Shown one piece after another: positions 53,657 to 63,609 of a stretch of 64,000 nucleotides of DNA. Position numbers and translations under genes: made by a program. The stretch is from NCBI GenBank assembly GCA_002709385.1, contig PAQS01000016.1, positions 1 through 64,000 of the forward strand, given 5' to 3'. How positions within the stretch are numbered: position 1 is the first letter of the stretch; each line of letters begins with the position of its first letter. The notes under the pieces were generated by a model that was not told the DNA's origin, did no database searches, and saw only the letters and a program-made list of their open reading frames with translations. This DNA is from Waddliaceae bacterium. Lineage in GTDB: Bacteria; Chlamydiota; Chlamydiia; Chlamydiales; GCA-2709385.

Positions 53657-54607
53657 TTAAGATTGAAAATCAACAAACAAATCTTTCACATCAAATGGAG
53701 AAGAAACAAGCCCGTTACTATCTCTCCACTCATAAAAAGTTTCCCACTGCTCTAAATCATCTTCTTGATTTTCTGCGAAAAGAGGACAAGTCGTTTTCCA
53801 TGATTTGCGCTCCCATTCCTGAGATTTTCCGCTTTTATCTGGATTTTGATTTAAATAAATAGCGAAAGCTTCTTCTTGGTTTTCTTTGCTATATTGGATG
53901 GACTCATCCAAAGCTAAACGAAAATTTTTCACAAATTCTTTGTCTGCATAAGGAGTTCCATTTTTCGCGAGGACAATAAGTTCACAGTACGATGGGATCC
54001 CTAAATCAGCAAAAGTAAAGACTCCAACAGGAATACCCAGCCATTGTAATTGAGGCAATTCTACATTCCAGTAAGCTCCTAAAACAGCATCAACTTCTTT
54101 ATTTCCCAACATGCTTACAATATCAAAATCTACATTGAGAATATTTAAATGATGGATATTTTGTGCTCTTTTAATGGTATCAATAAAGATTCCTGCATCA
54201 TTTCCCATTGTATAGCCCATTCTGCGACCTTCTAGATCTTGAGGACTTTCTATTCCCAAGTCCCCTCTATACAAAATAGAGTTCAATGATTGCTTGAATA
54301 AATACCCGATAACTTTAAGATCAGCTCCTCTTGCTTTAGCATTCATCGTACGCCCAGCATAGCAAAGGTGCAAATCTACATTTTCTCCCACAAGAAGAGG
54401 TACACCATCACCTGGATCATGAGCTTTATAAATACTAAGATCTATACCATGCTTGGCAAAAATACCTTTTTCAATCCCTACGTAGAGAGGGACGTGATCA
54501 GGGTTTGGTAACCATTCTAATAAGAGCCTTACTTTTCCTTCTTTCTCTGAATTAGAACAGGAACTTAAACTGACTAATGTTAGTAAGCATAAAAAGAAGC
54601 GAATCAT
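53657..54607 (-). CDS. ABC transporter substrate-binding lipoprotein, NMT1/ThiY-like
   Basis: Lipobox VSLSSCSNS; VRLLLEWLPNPDHVPLYVGIEKGIFAKHGIDLSI. Confidence 0.88.
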   Translation of the reverse strand: MIRFFLCLLTLVSLSSCSNSEKEGKVRLLLEWLPNPDHVPLYVGIEKGIFAKHGIDLSIYKAHDPGDGVPLLVGENVDLHLCYAGRTMNAKARGADLKVIGYLFKQSLNSILYRGDLGIESPQDLEGRRMGYTMGNDAGIFIDTIKRAQNIHHLNILNVDFDIVSMLGNKEVDAVLGAYWNVELPQLQWLGIPVGVFTFADLGIPSYCELIVLAKNGTPYADKEFVKNFRLALDESIQYSKENQEEAFAIYLNQNPDKSGKSQEWERKSWKTTCPLFAENQEDDLEQWETFYEWRDSNGLVSSPFDVKDLFVDFQS

Positions 54608-55347
54608 TAATTCCTCACTGACTCTGTAAAATATTTTTCAAGGGCACATGCAGCGCCATAAAAAGATAAACTAAGAATTGTTAGACAAACTAAGGCTGCG
54701 AATGTTGTCTCTAAATCGATAGCGCGACGACTCTCAATCATAAGAATGCCTAAACCTTCTTGAGCCCCTGCCCACTCGCCTGCAATCGCTCCAATACCAG
54801 CAGCTGCAGTTCCTAATTTTATCCCTGTAAAAATAGAAGGACGGGCCCAAGGAAGACGTAATTTAATAAAGGTTTGCCATGATGTGGCATGATGGAGAGC
54901 AAAATAATCTAACCATTCCTGAGGAACCGACTTCAATCCTTGATAAATATTAAGAGTAACAGGAAAGAAAATCATAAGAGTTGTAGGAATCAAAATCGCA
55001 GTATAACCCCAGCCAAACCACAAAACCATAAGAGGCGCAAGAGTAAACATAGGAATACACTTAATGGTCAAAAACAATGGTTGTAAGACAGTTGCCGCAG
55101 AGGAAAACTCAATCATTATCCACGCCATAACAAAAGATAATGCTGTCGCCAATGCTAATCCGCCGATCATTTCAAGAAAAGTCGCGTAAGAGTGGATCAA
55201 AAAGCGCCCTGGAACATCATACATTCTTGCTACAATCCCTGAAGGACGAGGAACAACAAAGGTAAAAGATTCCAAACGCCAGCCAGCGTACTCCCAAAGC
55301 AAAATGAAGAGCAATAAAACACTAAGTAAAAAAAGACTTTTTTTCAT
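54607..55347 (-). CDS. ABC transporter permease (NMT1/taurine-type)
   Basis: Binding-protein-dependent permease loop GIKLGTAAAGIGAIAGEWAGAQEGLGILMIESRR; overlaps SBP gene by 1 nt. Confidence 0.9.
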   Translation of the reverse strand: MKKSLFLLSVLLLFILLWEYAGWRLESFTFVVPRPSGIVARMYDVPGRFLIHSYATFLEMIGGLALATALSFVMAWIMIEFSSAATVLQPLFLTIKCIPMFTLAPLMVLWFGWGYTAILIPTTLMIFFPVTLNIYQGLKSVPQEWLDYFALHHATSWQTFIKLRLPWARPSIFTGIKLGTAAAGIGAIAGEWAGAQEGLGILMIESRRAIDLETTFAALVCLTILSLSFYGAACALEKYFTESVRN

Positions 55348-55410
55348 TTAACTTATGAGTTGATTGATCTATAGCTGTCTGATTATACAGCATTTGCTAC
55401 TATTCAAGCA

Positions 55411-57195
55411 CTATCGGTTTAGTCTTTGTTGTATCGCAGAAAGAGCAAGAAGACGAAGAGTTGAAAAAGGACTTTGTATTTCACCAATCATAAACTGAAA
55501 TGATTCTTCATCATCTAATTGAGATAAAGCTTCCAAAATACGTTCTTTATGGAAACGAGAAAGTTTAGGGTATGCTTTTAATAAGATAGGAACGCCTATA
55601 ACATCATGCTGCCACAGAGCGAGAACAAGTGCCGCTTGTATTTGAATTTCATGATCTTCGTCATGTAACAAATCATAAACAGCATCAACAGCAAACACTT
55701 CTCCTTCACTAAGAATTTGTGCTGCAGCCATAGAACTTAGTCCCCAAGCATGAGAACGAAGAAACTTTTTCGTCGCTTCCACTGCTTGAACAGGTGATAC
55801 AACAGAAAGAGCACCCAAAACTGAAAGACGTACTTGTTGATCAATACTGTGGGGATATTGTGGAATCAAAGGGTGATGTTCAACTGTACTAGGAACAAGT
55901 ACTCGAAACCCCCACTTTTCTTCCCACATCCATTTTTTCTCATCCTTTTGTAAATGATTAAAAACGATAGATGCAGCTTCTACACTCGAGACAGATTGCT
56001 TCATTAATCCCAAAGAAAGATTAGAACGTACAAATTCGTCAGAGTGCGTATTAAAATGCCTCTTAGCAATTGCGACACCTCGCTCTCCAGCTGCTGCAAT
56101 AGCTCCTGCCGCTGAATATCTACGAGATGCGAGATGGCTTCTAAGCTCTTTTTCTAAATATGATTCTCCTCTTTCATCTCCCAAAACCAATAAACACCAT
56201 GCGGCTGATAAAGCTACTGTAGGATCTAAATCATCAAGTAAAGAAACCATATGATTTTTTAATTCAGGTGATTCAGCGATAAAATGAAGAGATGATCGCA
56301 ATACTGATGCTCGTACCCCTGGATTACGATCTTGAAAAAGTTGAGGTAAATACTGCAAAAATATTTTTTCTGGAAAAGCTTCGATCAATCCTACAGCCAA
56401 TTCTCTCAATGAAGCACTAGATTCATTAAGCAAAGAATGAATATAAGAATCATCTACCCCTTCACTCAAAAAAGCAATGGCCTGAATGAGAAGAATTTGT
56501 TCGTTTCTCGAACCATTATGATGCAGTAAGCGCTCTTTTAAAACTGGTACGGCTTCTTTTAAGCGCAATCTTGTAATAGACTGCAATGCTTCGTGACGCA
56601 CTCTTTCTACAGGTTCTTTTCCTAATAAATCTAATAATTCTAAAGCTAAATCTCTATGAGGTAAAAAACTAGCAGCTCGAGCACCTAAAACACGAACAGT
56701 AACATCTCGATCTTTAAGAGCTTTAGAAATTGTAGGAACCCCTAATGCATCGCCACTTGCAGAAGCCATCATTACTGCATAATAACGGCTCCTAACAGAT
56801 GTTCCTTGCATATTCCAATGCAACACAGCCCACGAAACTTTCTCTAAACATGAAGAAGCAAGGGCTTTTTCTGGATCTTCTTCCAATAAAGAATGCCATG
56901 TATCTATAGCTGCTTGCTCATTACCTAAAGCTAAATCTATTTCTAATTTTTGTTTGAGATAAGCAGAAAAAGAAGAGTTCTTTTCTTTGTTAGCACGATG
57001 TAAATCTTGCGCAGTATAAGGATCTCGTAAGAGTAGATGCGCGCGTATTTGGTCTTGAGTTGTTGTATTTTGTCCCCATAAAGAAAGGGACAAAATAGAA
57101 AAACCGAATGCTTGCTTAAGCCAGCGGACCAAGACGACGTCCCCCAATAAGGTGGAAATGCAAATGAAAAACAGTTTGCCCAGCTTGAGGCCCAA
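55411..57195 (-). CDS. HEAT-repeat protein (start uncertain; ORF overlaps the HIT gene)
   Basis: Repeated units such as DRDVTVRVLGARAASFL, DRNPGVRASVLRSSL, DLDPTVALSAAWCLLVLGD, DEDHEIQIQAALVLALW. Confidence 0.85.
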   Translation of the reverse strand: MGLKLGKLFFICISTLLGDVVLVRWLKQAFGFSILSLSLWGQNTTTQDQIRAHLLLRDPYTAQDLHRANKEKNSSFSAYLKQKLEIDLALGNEQAAIDTWHSLLEEDPEKALASSCLEKVSWAVLHWNMQGTSVRSRYYAVMMASASGDALGVPTISKALKDRDVTVRVLGARAASFLPHRDLALELLDLLGKEPVERVRHEALQSITRLRLKEAVPVLKERLLHHNGSRNEQILLIQAIAFLSEGVDDSYIHSLLNESSASLRELAVGLIEAFPEKIFLQYLPQLFQDRNPGVRASVLRSSLHFIAESPELKNHMVSLLDDLDPTVALSAAWCLLVLGDERGESYLEKELRSHLASRRYSAAGAIAAAGERGVAIAKRHFNTHSDEFVRSNLSLGLMKQSVSSVEAASIVFNHLQKDEKKWMWEEKWGFRVLVPSTVEHHPLIPQYPHSIDQQVRLSVLGALSVVSPVQAVEATKKFLRSHAWGLSSMAAAQILSEGEVFAVDAVYDLLHDEDHEIQIQAALVLALWQHDVIGVPILLKAYPKLSRFHKERILEALSQLDDEESFQFMIGEIQSPFSTLRLLALSAIQQRLNR

Positions 57196-57469
57196 TATTC
57201 GTTAATAAACGGTAACCATCAGCAATATCAAACTCTTTAGCTAAATGCTGCGCGACTTTTCCCAGCTCCTGCAAAAGAAATAAATCATCTTTTTCAATCG
57301 ATTGAAAATCTGGAATTGCTTTCCTAGGAACAATCAAGATGTGTACAGGTGCTACTGGGTGAATATCTTTGAACGCAACAAGATGTTCGTTTTCAAACAC
57401 TTTCTCAGAAGGAAGTTCTCCCTCAATGATCTTTTCAAATAAAGTTGGAGTGTGCTCTGTTTCGCTCAT
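57116..57469 (-). CDS. HIT-family hydrolase
   Basis: TLFEKIIEGELPSEKVFENEHLVAFKDIHPVAPVHILIVPRK; HFHLIGGR after QTVFHLH. Confidence 0.95.
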   Translation of the reverse strand: MSETEHTPTLFEKIIEGELPSEKVFENEHLVAFKDIHPVAPVHILIVPRKAIPDFQSIEKDDLFLLQELGKVAQHLAKEFDIADGYRLLTNIGPQAGQTVFHLHFHLIGGRRLGPLA

Positions 57470-58362
57470 GCCCCTGTACGCTCCCCTTGCATCTTCATCA
57501 CAAGCTCATATGCTTGCATTGCATCTTCTTTATTCTGCCACACAGAGATAAAACGACCCTTGTGACAAAAAATGGCACCTTCAATACCAGTAATTTCTTT
57601 TAACTCATCTCCTAAAAGCCCCGCCCAAGATTCTGGTAAAGGTACTCGAACCTGCATGCGCTTATCATAACTAGGAGGAATCCCACGAAGCTTCCAATGC
57701 TGGCCACTTGGGCTAATTAAAAAGTTTGCAGGATGGCTCTCTCCATCAAGAGAAAAAAAGTTTTCTAACCAAGGTAAAGCCTTATCAAACACTAAACACT
57801 GGTCGCTTTCTCTCATCGCCTGGGAAACCAACTCTCGACAAGATACATTGTAGTGAAAACGATTGAGCATTCTTCTAAGATGACCTACAACAAAATCCAC
57901 AGCTTCCATAAAAGCTATGTCCTGCTCTTCTGGCTCACAGTCATAATTCACAGGAGTAAAATTTGAAATAACATTAGAAAAAGAGTAATAACCTTCTACT
58001 ATAGGTGCTTTCCCATTGTCATGAGCGTCCACACCTTTGATCAAAGTATTATATAAAAACCTATACTCATCTTCATTCAAACGCTCGGTGCGTCTCAAAA
58101 ATTGAAGAATCATACCAGCACTACTCAACTCCCCAGTATACTCCACTTGGTGGTGATCAAAACGAAGACTATCTTCGTCAAAAATTCCTCCAACATCACA
58201 AACAAACTCACAAGAATCAATAAGATCCATATCACGAGTGCGTATAATCTTATCACGATCCACAAGATCAAAAATAAGCAATAAAGAACAAGCGCTTACT
58301 TCATCAGCGTGAAATGTTCCATCATGGGTTGCTACACTACGAGAAATACGCTTTATTCCCAT
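57466..58362 (-). CDS. MYG1/UPF0160 family metal-dependent protein
   Basis: SVATHDGTFHADEVSACSLL; DSLRFDHHQVEYTGELSSAG. Confidence 0.93.
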   Translation of the reverse strand: MGIKRISRSVATHDGTFHADEVSACSLLLIFDLVDRDKIIRTRDMDLIDSCEFVCDVGGIFDEDSLRFDHHQVEYTGELSSAGMILQFLRRTERLNEDEYRFLYNTLIKGVDAHDNGKAPIVEGYYSFSNVISNFTPVNYDCEPEEQDIAFMEAVDFVVGHLRRMLNRFHYNVSCRELVSQAMRESDQCLVFDKALPWLENFFSLDGESHPANFLISPSGQHWKLRGIPPSYDKRMQVRVPLPESWAGLLGDELKEITGIEGAIFCHKGRFISVWQNKEDAMQAYELVMKMQGERTGA

Positions 58363-58923
58363 CCTTATTTACTTACTCCAAATCTTGATTGGCCAGGTTT
58401 GTATATAGGCCAGGCTAAAAACTTCAATTCTTACATAATGACCTTTTCTTTAAAAGCCTTACTCTGATGGTTTTTATGATAAATTCTCTTCTTCTTACTA
58501 AGTCTCGGAACTTTGTGTAAAAAAAATAAATTTCGGATTGCGAACAATTCACAGACAAATTTTCCCAAAGCAAAAAACCTTGTTTTACAAGAGGAAATAA
58601 AGACGTTTTCATCATAAAGAAACCATATCAAACCACTTATAAATAATGGTTTATGTGTATTAAAATATAGATGTGAACTAGATAAAAAAATAGAGCATAA
58701 ACCCAAAATTAGACATCTTGCTCACAATTCGCAAACAAAAGTCCCACAAATCATTCTTTAAAACCCTTCTCCAACCCACAGGAGAAGGTGAACATTTATA
58801 GAACTTAATCCATTCATTCAATTCCTTTCCTATTCAGATTGTTCTGTGCTAAAAAAGTACTAAAGTAATACTGAAATACTGCAAGTAGCCTTGTGAGTGA
58901 ATGAATTTGTGTAAGGCGGGATA

Positions 58924-61062
58924 ATGGAAAGTTATTTAAATCCAGATCATTATGACTTAGTGACACCTGACGGAGCTATATCAAATCTTCAACCAATTAG
59001 TAGTACAGCCCTTGATGCTACTGTTTTTATTGATAAGATTTCTCCTGTTTTTAAAGGTTATGATCTTGATAACAATCAAATTGAATTTAACGGAAAAAGC
59101 ACATTAGCTCAGCTAGGGCTGGATCTATTGTGCAAAGAGTTTATTCTTGATCGGAAAAACAGCTGTGCTGAGGTTTTGATTCATATTCAAGCTGTGAATG
59201 AATTGGGACAGGCGATGCTTCGTTATTTACGTGTAGGCTGTGTTGTTGGGAAACTGTTTGCAGCTGATCCACGTCGACTCGTTCGTAACCCTGACTATTT
59301 ATCTCGTATGTTTGGTCGTTCTGATCGCAAAGGGCGCCCACTTTTGTCTCTTGGAGGAATGCAAGGGAGTAATGATTTAATCCTAGATGTTACAGATGGT
59401 CGTACAATTGCTTATTTAACTTTGCAATATGGAAGGGTCGAATACCCTGATTCTATTTTCGGTCTTCTTCCCACACTTGCAAAAGCTTTGTGTGCACGCC
59501 AGCCTGTACGTAGCCTCCTTCGTTTACATCAAGAGTGGAGCCCTCATGCAAACCTCAATTGTGAACCTGGTAAGCTGCTTCTTGTACGTACTCTGCCGCT
59601 ACATATTCGAACTGTATTCGCAAAAGTGGTAGACAAGCTTTTACCTCAAGGTTTTCGCCATACAAGCGCAAATGTACTACAACCAGATACACAAGCATCT
59701 GGCGATATTTATGAATTATATGGAAAAAGTGATCATGAAATTTCAGATATTCCTCTTGAATTCTATACCCTAGAACCTCATCGAGAACACGTATTTTTCC
59801 GAGATAGAGATCAATTACAAGCTTCTCTAGAAAATCCTAACGCTTTATTTAAGGCTTTTGAAACGGGACCAAAAAGCGAAGATCTGCGCGCTGCTGTATT
59901 TGTTGTAAAAGGTGAACAAATGCAGAACTTAACGGAAAAAGATTGGGTGGTTCGCGATTCTCTGACTCATGAGTTTCCTGGTCCTACCCAAGGTATGCGT
60001 CAAGCTGCCATGGTAGAGCGCTATATTCAACAACAACCTTCTTATCCTTTTTTAAAAGCTATTCAAGAGGGGTTAATTAGCAGTCAGGGAATCCTTTTGG
60101 TACGCCATTTTCCTTCTCCTCTAATGAAGCGTATGCTCTTAAGTGAACCTGTTCAACGTTGCTTAAAAGGAATTTATTTTCTTCATCCTTCTCAATCTAT
60201 GGATGAGTTCTTTTCACAAGAAGATAGAAGCCTTTTATTAGATCTTGCGACTTTTGCTATTCCTGTATTTTGGGTAGATCAAACAAACAACCAAGTGCTC
60301 CAGTATGCCTTGAAATCACGAAAAGGCACAGCCATGTTTGTGCCCTCAGAAAAAGTTCAAAGTTTTTTACAGGCTACTGTATTTGGTATTTATGGATCGA
60401 ATTTGATTCAGGGACATTTTGAAGATGAGCTACATGCACTACTTACTGGCATTTTGGAAATGAAGGAAGAGTCCGACCATCCTATGCTAAGCCCTAAAAT
60501 TCCTCTTGCTCTGATTACAGGTGGAGGACCAGGTGCTATGGAGATAGGAAATCGAGTAGCGCAAAATTTAAACATTCTTTCTTGTGCTAATATTGTAGAT
60601 TTTCGACCTAAAGACGGCTCTGTAGTCAATGAACAAAAACAGAATCCTCATGTCGAAGCCAAAATGACCTATCGCTTAGAACAGCTTGTTGAAAGACAAT
60701 CTGAATTTCATTTGGATTTCCCCATTTTTCTTATGGGAGGTATTGGTACAGACTTTGAATATTGCTTGGAAGAGGTTCGCCGTAAAGTAGGTTCTACCTC
60801 TACAACTCCTATACTTTTGTTTGGAACTCCAGAGTACTGGGAGAGTAAAATTACATCGCGATATAAGCAGAACCTAGAATCGGGAACGATCAAAGGTTCT
60901 GAGTGGATTAGTAACTGCTTTTACTGCGTACAAAATGCAAGTCAAGGCTTACAAGTTTATAGGGAGTATTTCAATAACCGACTCCCTATTGGAAAAGATA
61001 GCCCTAGTTACCCTGAAGGTTTTGTTCGAGTTGGGATAGATCTGTTTTCATCCGATGATTAA
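58924..61062 (+). CDS. Large protein with C-terminal LOG-family-like nucleotide-binding domain
   Basis: LALITGGGPGAMEIGNRVAQNLNILSCANI; FPIFLMGGIGTDFEYCLEEVRR. Confidence 0.8.
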   Translation: MESYLNPDHYDLVTPDGAISNLQPISSTALDATVFIDKISPVFKGYDLDNNQIEFNGKSTLAQLGLDLLCKEFILDRKNSCAEVLIHIQAVNELGQAMLRYLRVGCVVGKLFAADPRRLVRNPDYLSRMFGRSDRKGRPLLSLGGMQGSNDLILDVTDGRTIAYLTLQYGRVEYPDSIFGLLPTLAKALCARQPVRSLLRLHQEWSPHANLNCEPGKLLLVRTLPLHIRTVFAKVVDKLLPQGFRHTSANVLQPDTQASGDIYELYGKSDHEISDIPLEFYTLEPHREHVFFRDRDQLQASLENPNALFKAFETGPKSEDLRAAVFVVKGEQMQNLTEKDWVVRDSLTHEFPGPTQGMRQAAMVERYIQQQPSYPFLKAIQEGLISSQGILLVRHFPSPLMKRMLLSEPVQRCLKGIYFLHPSQSMDEFFSQEDRSLLLDLATFAIPVFWVDQTNNQVLQYALKSRKGTAMFVPSEKVQSFLQATVFGIYGSNLIQGHFEDELHALLTGILEMKEESDHPMLSPKIPLALITGGGPGAMEIGNRVAQNLNILSCANIVDFRPKDGSVVNEQKQNPHVEAKMTYRLEQLVERQSEFHLDFPIFLMGGIGTDFEYCLEEVRRKVGSTSTTPILLFGTPEYWESKITSRYKQNLESGTIKGSEWISNCFYCVQNASQGLQVYREYFNNRLPIGKDSPSYPEGFVRVGIDLFSSDD

Positions 61063-61876
61063 AGTAAGCAACTCTTAGGAAGCTACTGAGCTCGCCCTGT
61101 GCAATTACTGCATTCGGGTCTAGCTCAGTTTCCAAAGTACTTTCCAAATAACGAGGAACATAATCAGAAAGAATATTTCGCCAATAATTTCGACCGTATT
61201 CTGGGTGCTCAGCTAAAAATTCTTGCATTTGAGCATGAGTAATACTCTGTTGATTGATCTCTTCGCCTTCTCTAAAATAGTTTTTCCAGCCTTGAAATGC
61301 GATTTGCACATCTCTTGGAATTTTTTCCAAAGGAAGATCATCAAAATCGGATACAATTTCTTTATGCAACTGAGAAACGAGGTCTTTATAGGAAGCAGGA
61401 GATTTTGCCCAATTTCTTGGGTGCCAAATTTGGCAAAAGTGTAGAAACTCACTAAATTCTCCAGCTTGAATCTTGCGAAGAGGTAGGTGAGGCTTTAGTA
61501 GGCGTTTCCATGCATGATAATGAAAAAAAAGTTCTGGTGGTGCCACAGCGTATTCTTCTGAGCGAGCAATACGTACTCGAATGTAATCCTCATCTCTAAA
61601 ACCACTTAAATAAGAACTTTTATTTGTGGAGTTGACTCGCATAAAGCGAGGATACTGCCATAAGAAAAGAGAAATCTCTCGATTGCTAACTTGTCTAAAA
61701 GGGTCTTGATTATAAGAAGAGGAAAGAGTGTTGCTAGTAAACTGCCCGCTAAGGAACATGGCTACTAGCACGATCACTATGAGTCCAGCAAAAAACCACA
61801 TGGGGTATGGATTTGTAGTGGACTCTTCGTGGATAAAGTCTTCTTCGCGTAGTTTTGTCGGCTTCTTCTTGCTCAC
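61004..61876 (-). CDS. Hypothetical membrane-anchored protein (290 aa)
   Basis: Single N-terminal TM MWFFAGLIVIVLVAMFLSG; 3' end overlaps the convergent gene by 59 nt. Confidence 0.75.
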   Translation of the reverse strand: MSKKKPTKLREEDFIHEESTTNPYPMWFFAGLIVIVLVAMFLSGQFTSNTLSSSYNQDPFRQVSNREISLFLWQYPRFMRVNSTNKSSYLSGFRDEDYIRVRIARSEEYAVAPPELFFHYHAWKRLLKPHLPLRKIQAGEFSEFLHFCQIWHPRNWAKSPASYKDLVSQLHKEIVSDFDDLPLEKIPRDVQIAFQGWKNYFREGEEINQQSITHAQMQEFLAEHPEYGRNYWRNILSDYVPRYLESTLETELDPNAVIAQGELSSFLRVAYFNHRMKTDLSQLEQNLQGN

Positions 61877-61950
61877 TAACTATATCCTCCAGATATTACA
61901 TGTTCTTTATACTGGAGTTCACATAGAAGACACAAGATCTATACGACTAC

Positions 61951-63177
61951 TTAGTAGCCGTATGAGATCCTTCCATTGATGTAATCAGTTCTCATTGTTG
62001 CAAACTGACCTTCTAAAGCGAAACCATCATGATACTCAAGAGAGACACGTAACTGACGCCCCTTACCTGGTAGTCTTCCCCAAGCCATACCTACTACGTA
62101 AGTTTGGTCGAGTTTATAGTCATTCTCATCAAGATGACGCATATGGAAACCTAAAAACGGACCACTATATAGTCTAGTTTCTGGGTGACGGTTTCTTTTC
62201 AAGAAAACTTCAGCACCATACTCAGCGTATCCTGTTCCTGGATCAGCTTCACTGTCACCTCTTAGAACGTATCCAAGACCACAGTATACACGGATAGATG
62301 GACCAAAATGATACGCAACAAAAGCATCAACAGCTTCAAAACTACGGTTCAAAAGCGTGATCGGTAAATTATCTAAAATATATTCATCACCTAAGTGCGA
62401 AGATATGTGATAAAGTCTGAAACGGAACGACCAGTTTCCACAAAGATATGTTACTGGAATTCCGATGAAGTAGTCAGAGTTGATCAGAGGCTCTGAGTCA
62501 CCCTCGATATCAAAAAGACTCCAAACCCCAGCTTCTATTGAAACTTGCACAGCACCTTCATTGTCGCTACCAACACCAATCCATCGGTAAACAGGAACAC
62601 GGTCTCCAAAAGAAACAGCTACTGTTTTTCTTGAGAACGGATCATCTAGGTAACGGAAAGAAACTGATGACGTAATTGCTCTAGGATCAGCGGCAAACGG
62701 AGGAAAAAGCATGATTTGCTCAGGAAACCATTCACCTTGCGCAGCTTGGCGACTAGGCTGAACCTCTTCAACTCCCAAGCCAAAAGGGTCGATATCATCA
62801 TTCATCACAACCACAGATTTAATTGTTGGTTGATCTTGAATAAGCATAACAACGCTAGCTGCAATGGATTCGTTAGGCGGAATATTGTAAATGGACGCTA
62901 TCCCATTTTCCACAGAAATCACTACATCGTATTCTGCGTAGTGCGTATCTAGTAGAGATTGTAGGTAGCCTTCTAGGTAGCTACTGTCTGCTACTTCTAC
63001 AGGATGAAGAGGCGTAAACGTTTTAGTAGGAGGGGCTATCACCTTTGGACTTGGCTTAGCATCCTCCTTGTCTGCAGCATAAATAATCTCTGGAGGCTCA
63101 ATAACATGGGCCTGTAATGTAACCGGTAGTGCTTTCATTACCAGTAAACTAAGAGACAAAAAGACGAGTTTTTTCAT
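61951..63177 (-). CDS. DUF1207-like predicted outer-membrane protein
   Basis: Signal peptide; WFPEQIMLFPPFAADPRAITSSVSFRYLDDPF...; amphipathic beta pattern; ends in aromatic residue (ISYGY). Confidence 0.82.
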   Translation of the reverse strand: MKKLVFLSLSLLVMKALPVTLQAHVIEPPEIIYAADKEDAKPSPKVIAPPTKTFTPLHPVEVADSSYLEGYLQSLLDTHYAEYDVVISVENGIASIYNIPPNESIAASVVMLIQDQPTIKSVVVMNDDIDPFGLGVEEVQPSRQAAQGEWFPEQIMLFPPFAADPRAITSSVSFRYLDDPFSRKTVAVSFGDRVPVYRWIGVGSDNEGAVQVSIEAGVWSLFDIEGDSEPLINSDYFIGIPVTYLCGNWSFRFRLYHISSHLGDEYILDNLPITLLNRSFEAVDAFVAYHFGPSIRVYCGLGYVLRGDSEADPGTGYAEYGAEVFLKRNRHPETRLYSGPFLGFHMRHLDENDYKLDQTYVVGMAWGRLPGKGRQLRVSLEYHDGFALEGQFATMRTDYINGRISYGY

Positions 63178-63364
63178 AGCAATTATAGTCCCCTATATGA
63201 TTGGGAATCTTATCCATTTGCAATAAGAAAGTTACTATCTGTCTCTATATTCAATAAAACATTTTATTTGCAAAGCATTTTCTATGCCAATTTTCGTACG
63301 TGCTTTTTCATTCTCCTCTTGCTTCTTGCGTTTATGTCGTGTTATCCTGAGGATTCTAGTATCG

Positions 63365-63438
<74 letters not shown>

Positions 63439-63609
63439 CTCTTTTCCCTCACCTGCGAACACAATTCAGCTTGATTGATTATTCCTTTCAAACTAAGTTT
63501 TGTCGTCGCGGTGCGCTAGCGGTGTAACAAAATACACCTCCAATAGCCTCGCATTAAGCGAGCTAGCAAAGCCAACCGTTCAAACAGAAACTAAAAAAAG
63601 GTTTGAGCA

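Noticed and set aside
53611-53862. 83-aa plus-strand ORF over the 3' end of the substrate-binding protein gene
   Set aside because: Antisense to a well-supported CDS and running out of the intergenic repeat
58424-58706. Two small minus-strand ORFs (63 and 91 aa) in the gap before the LOG-domain gene
   Set aside because: Mutually overlapping in different frames, AT-rich, no family; more likely non-coding
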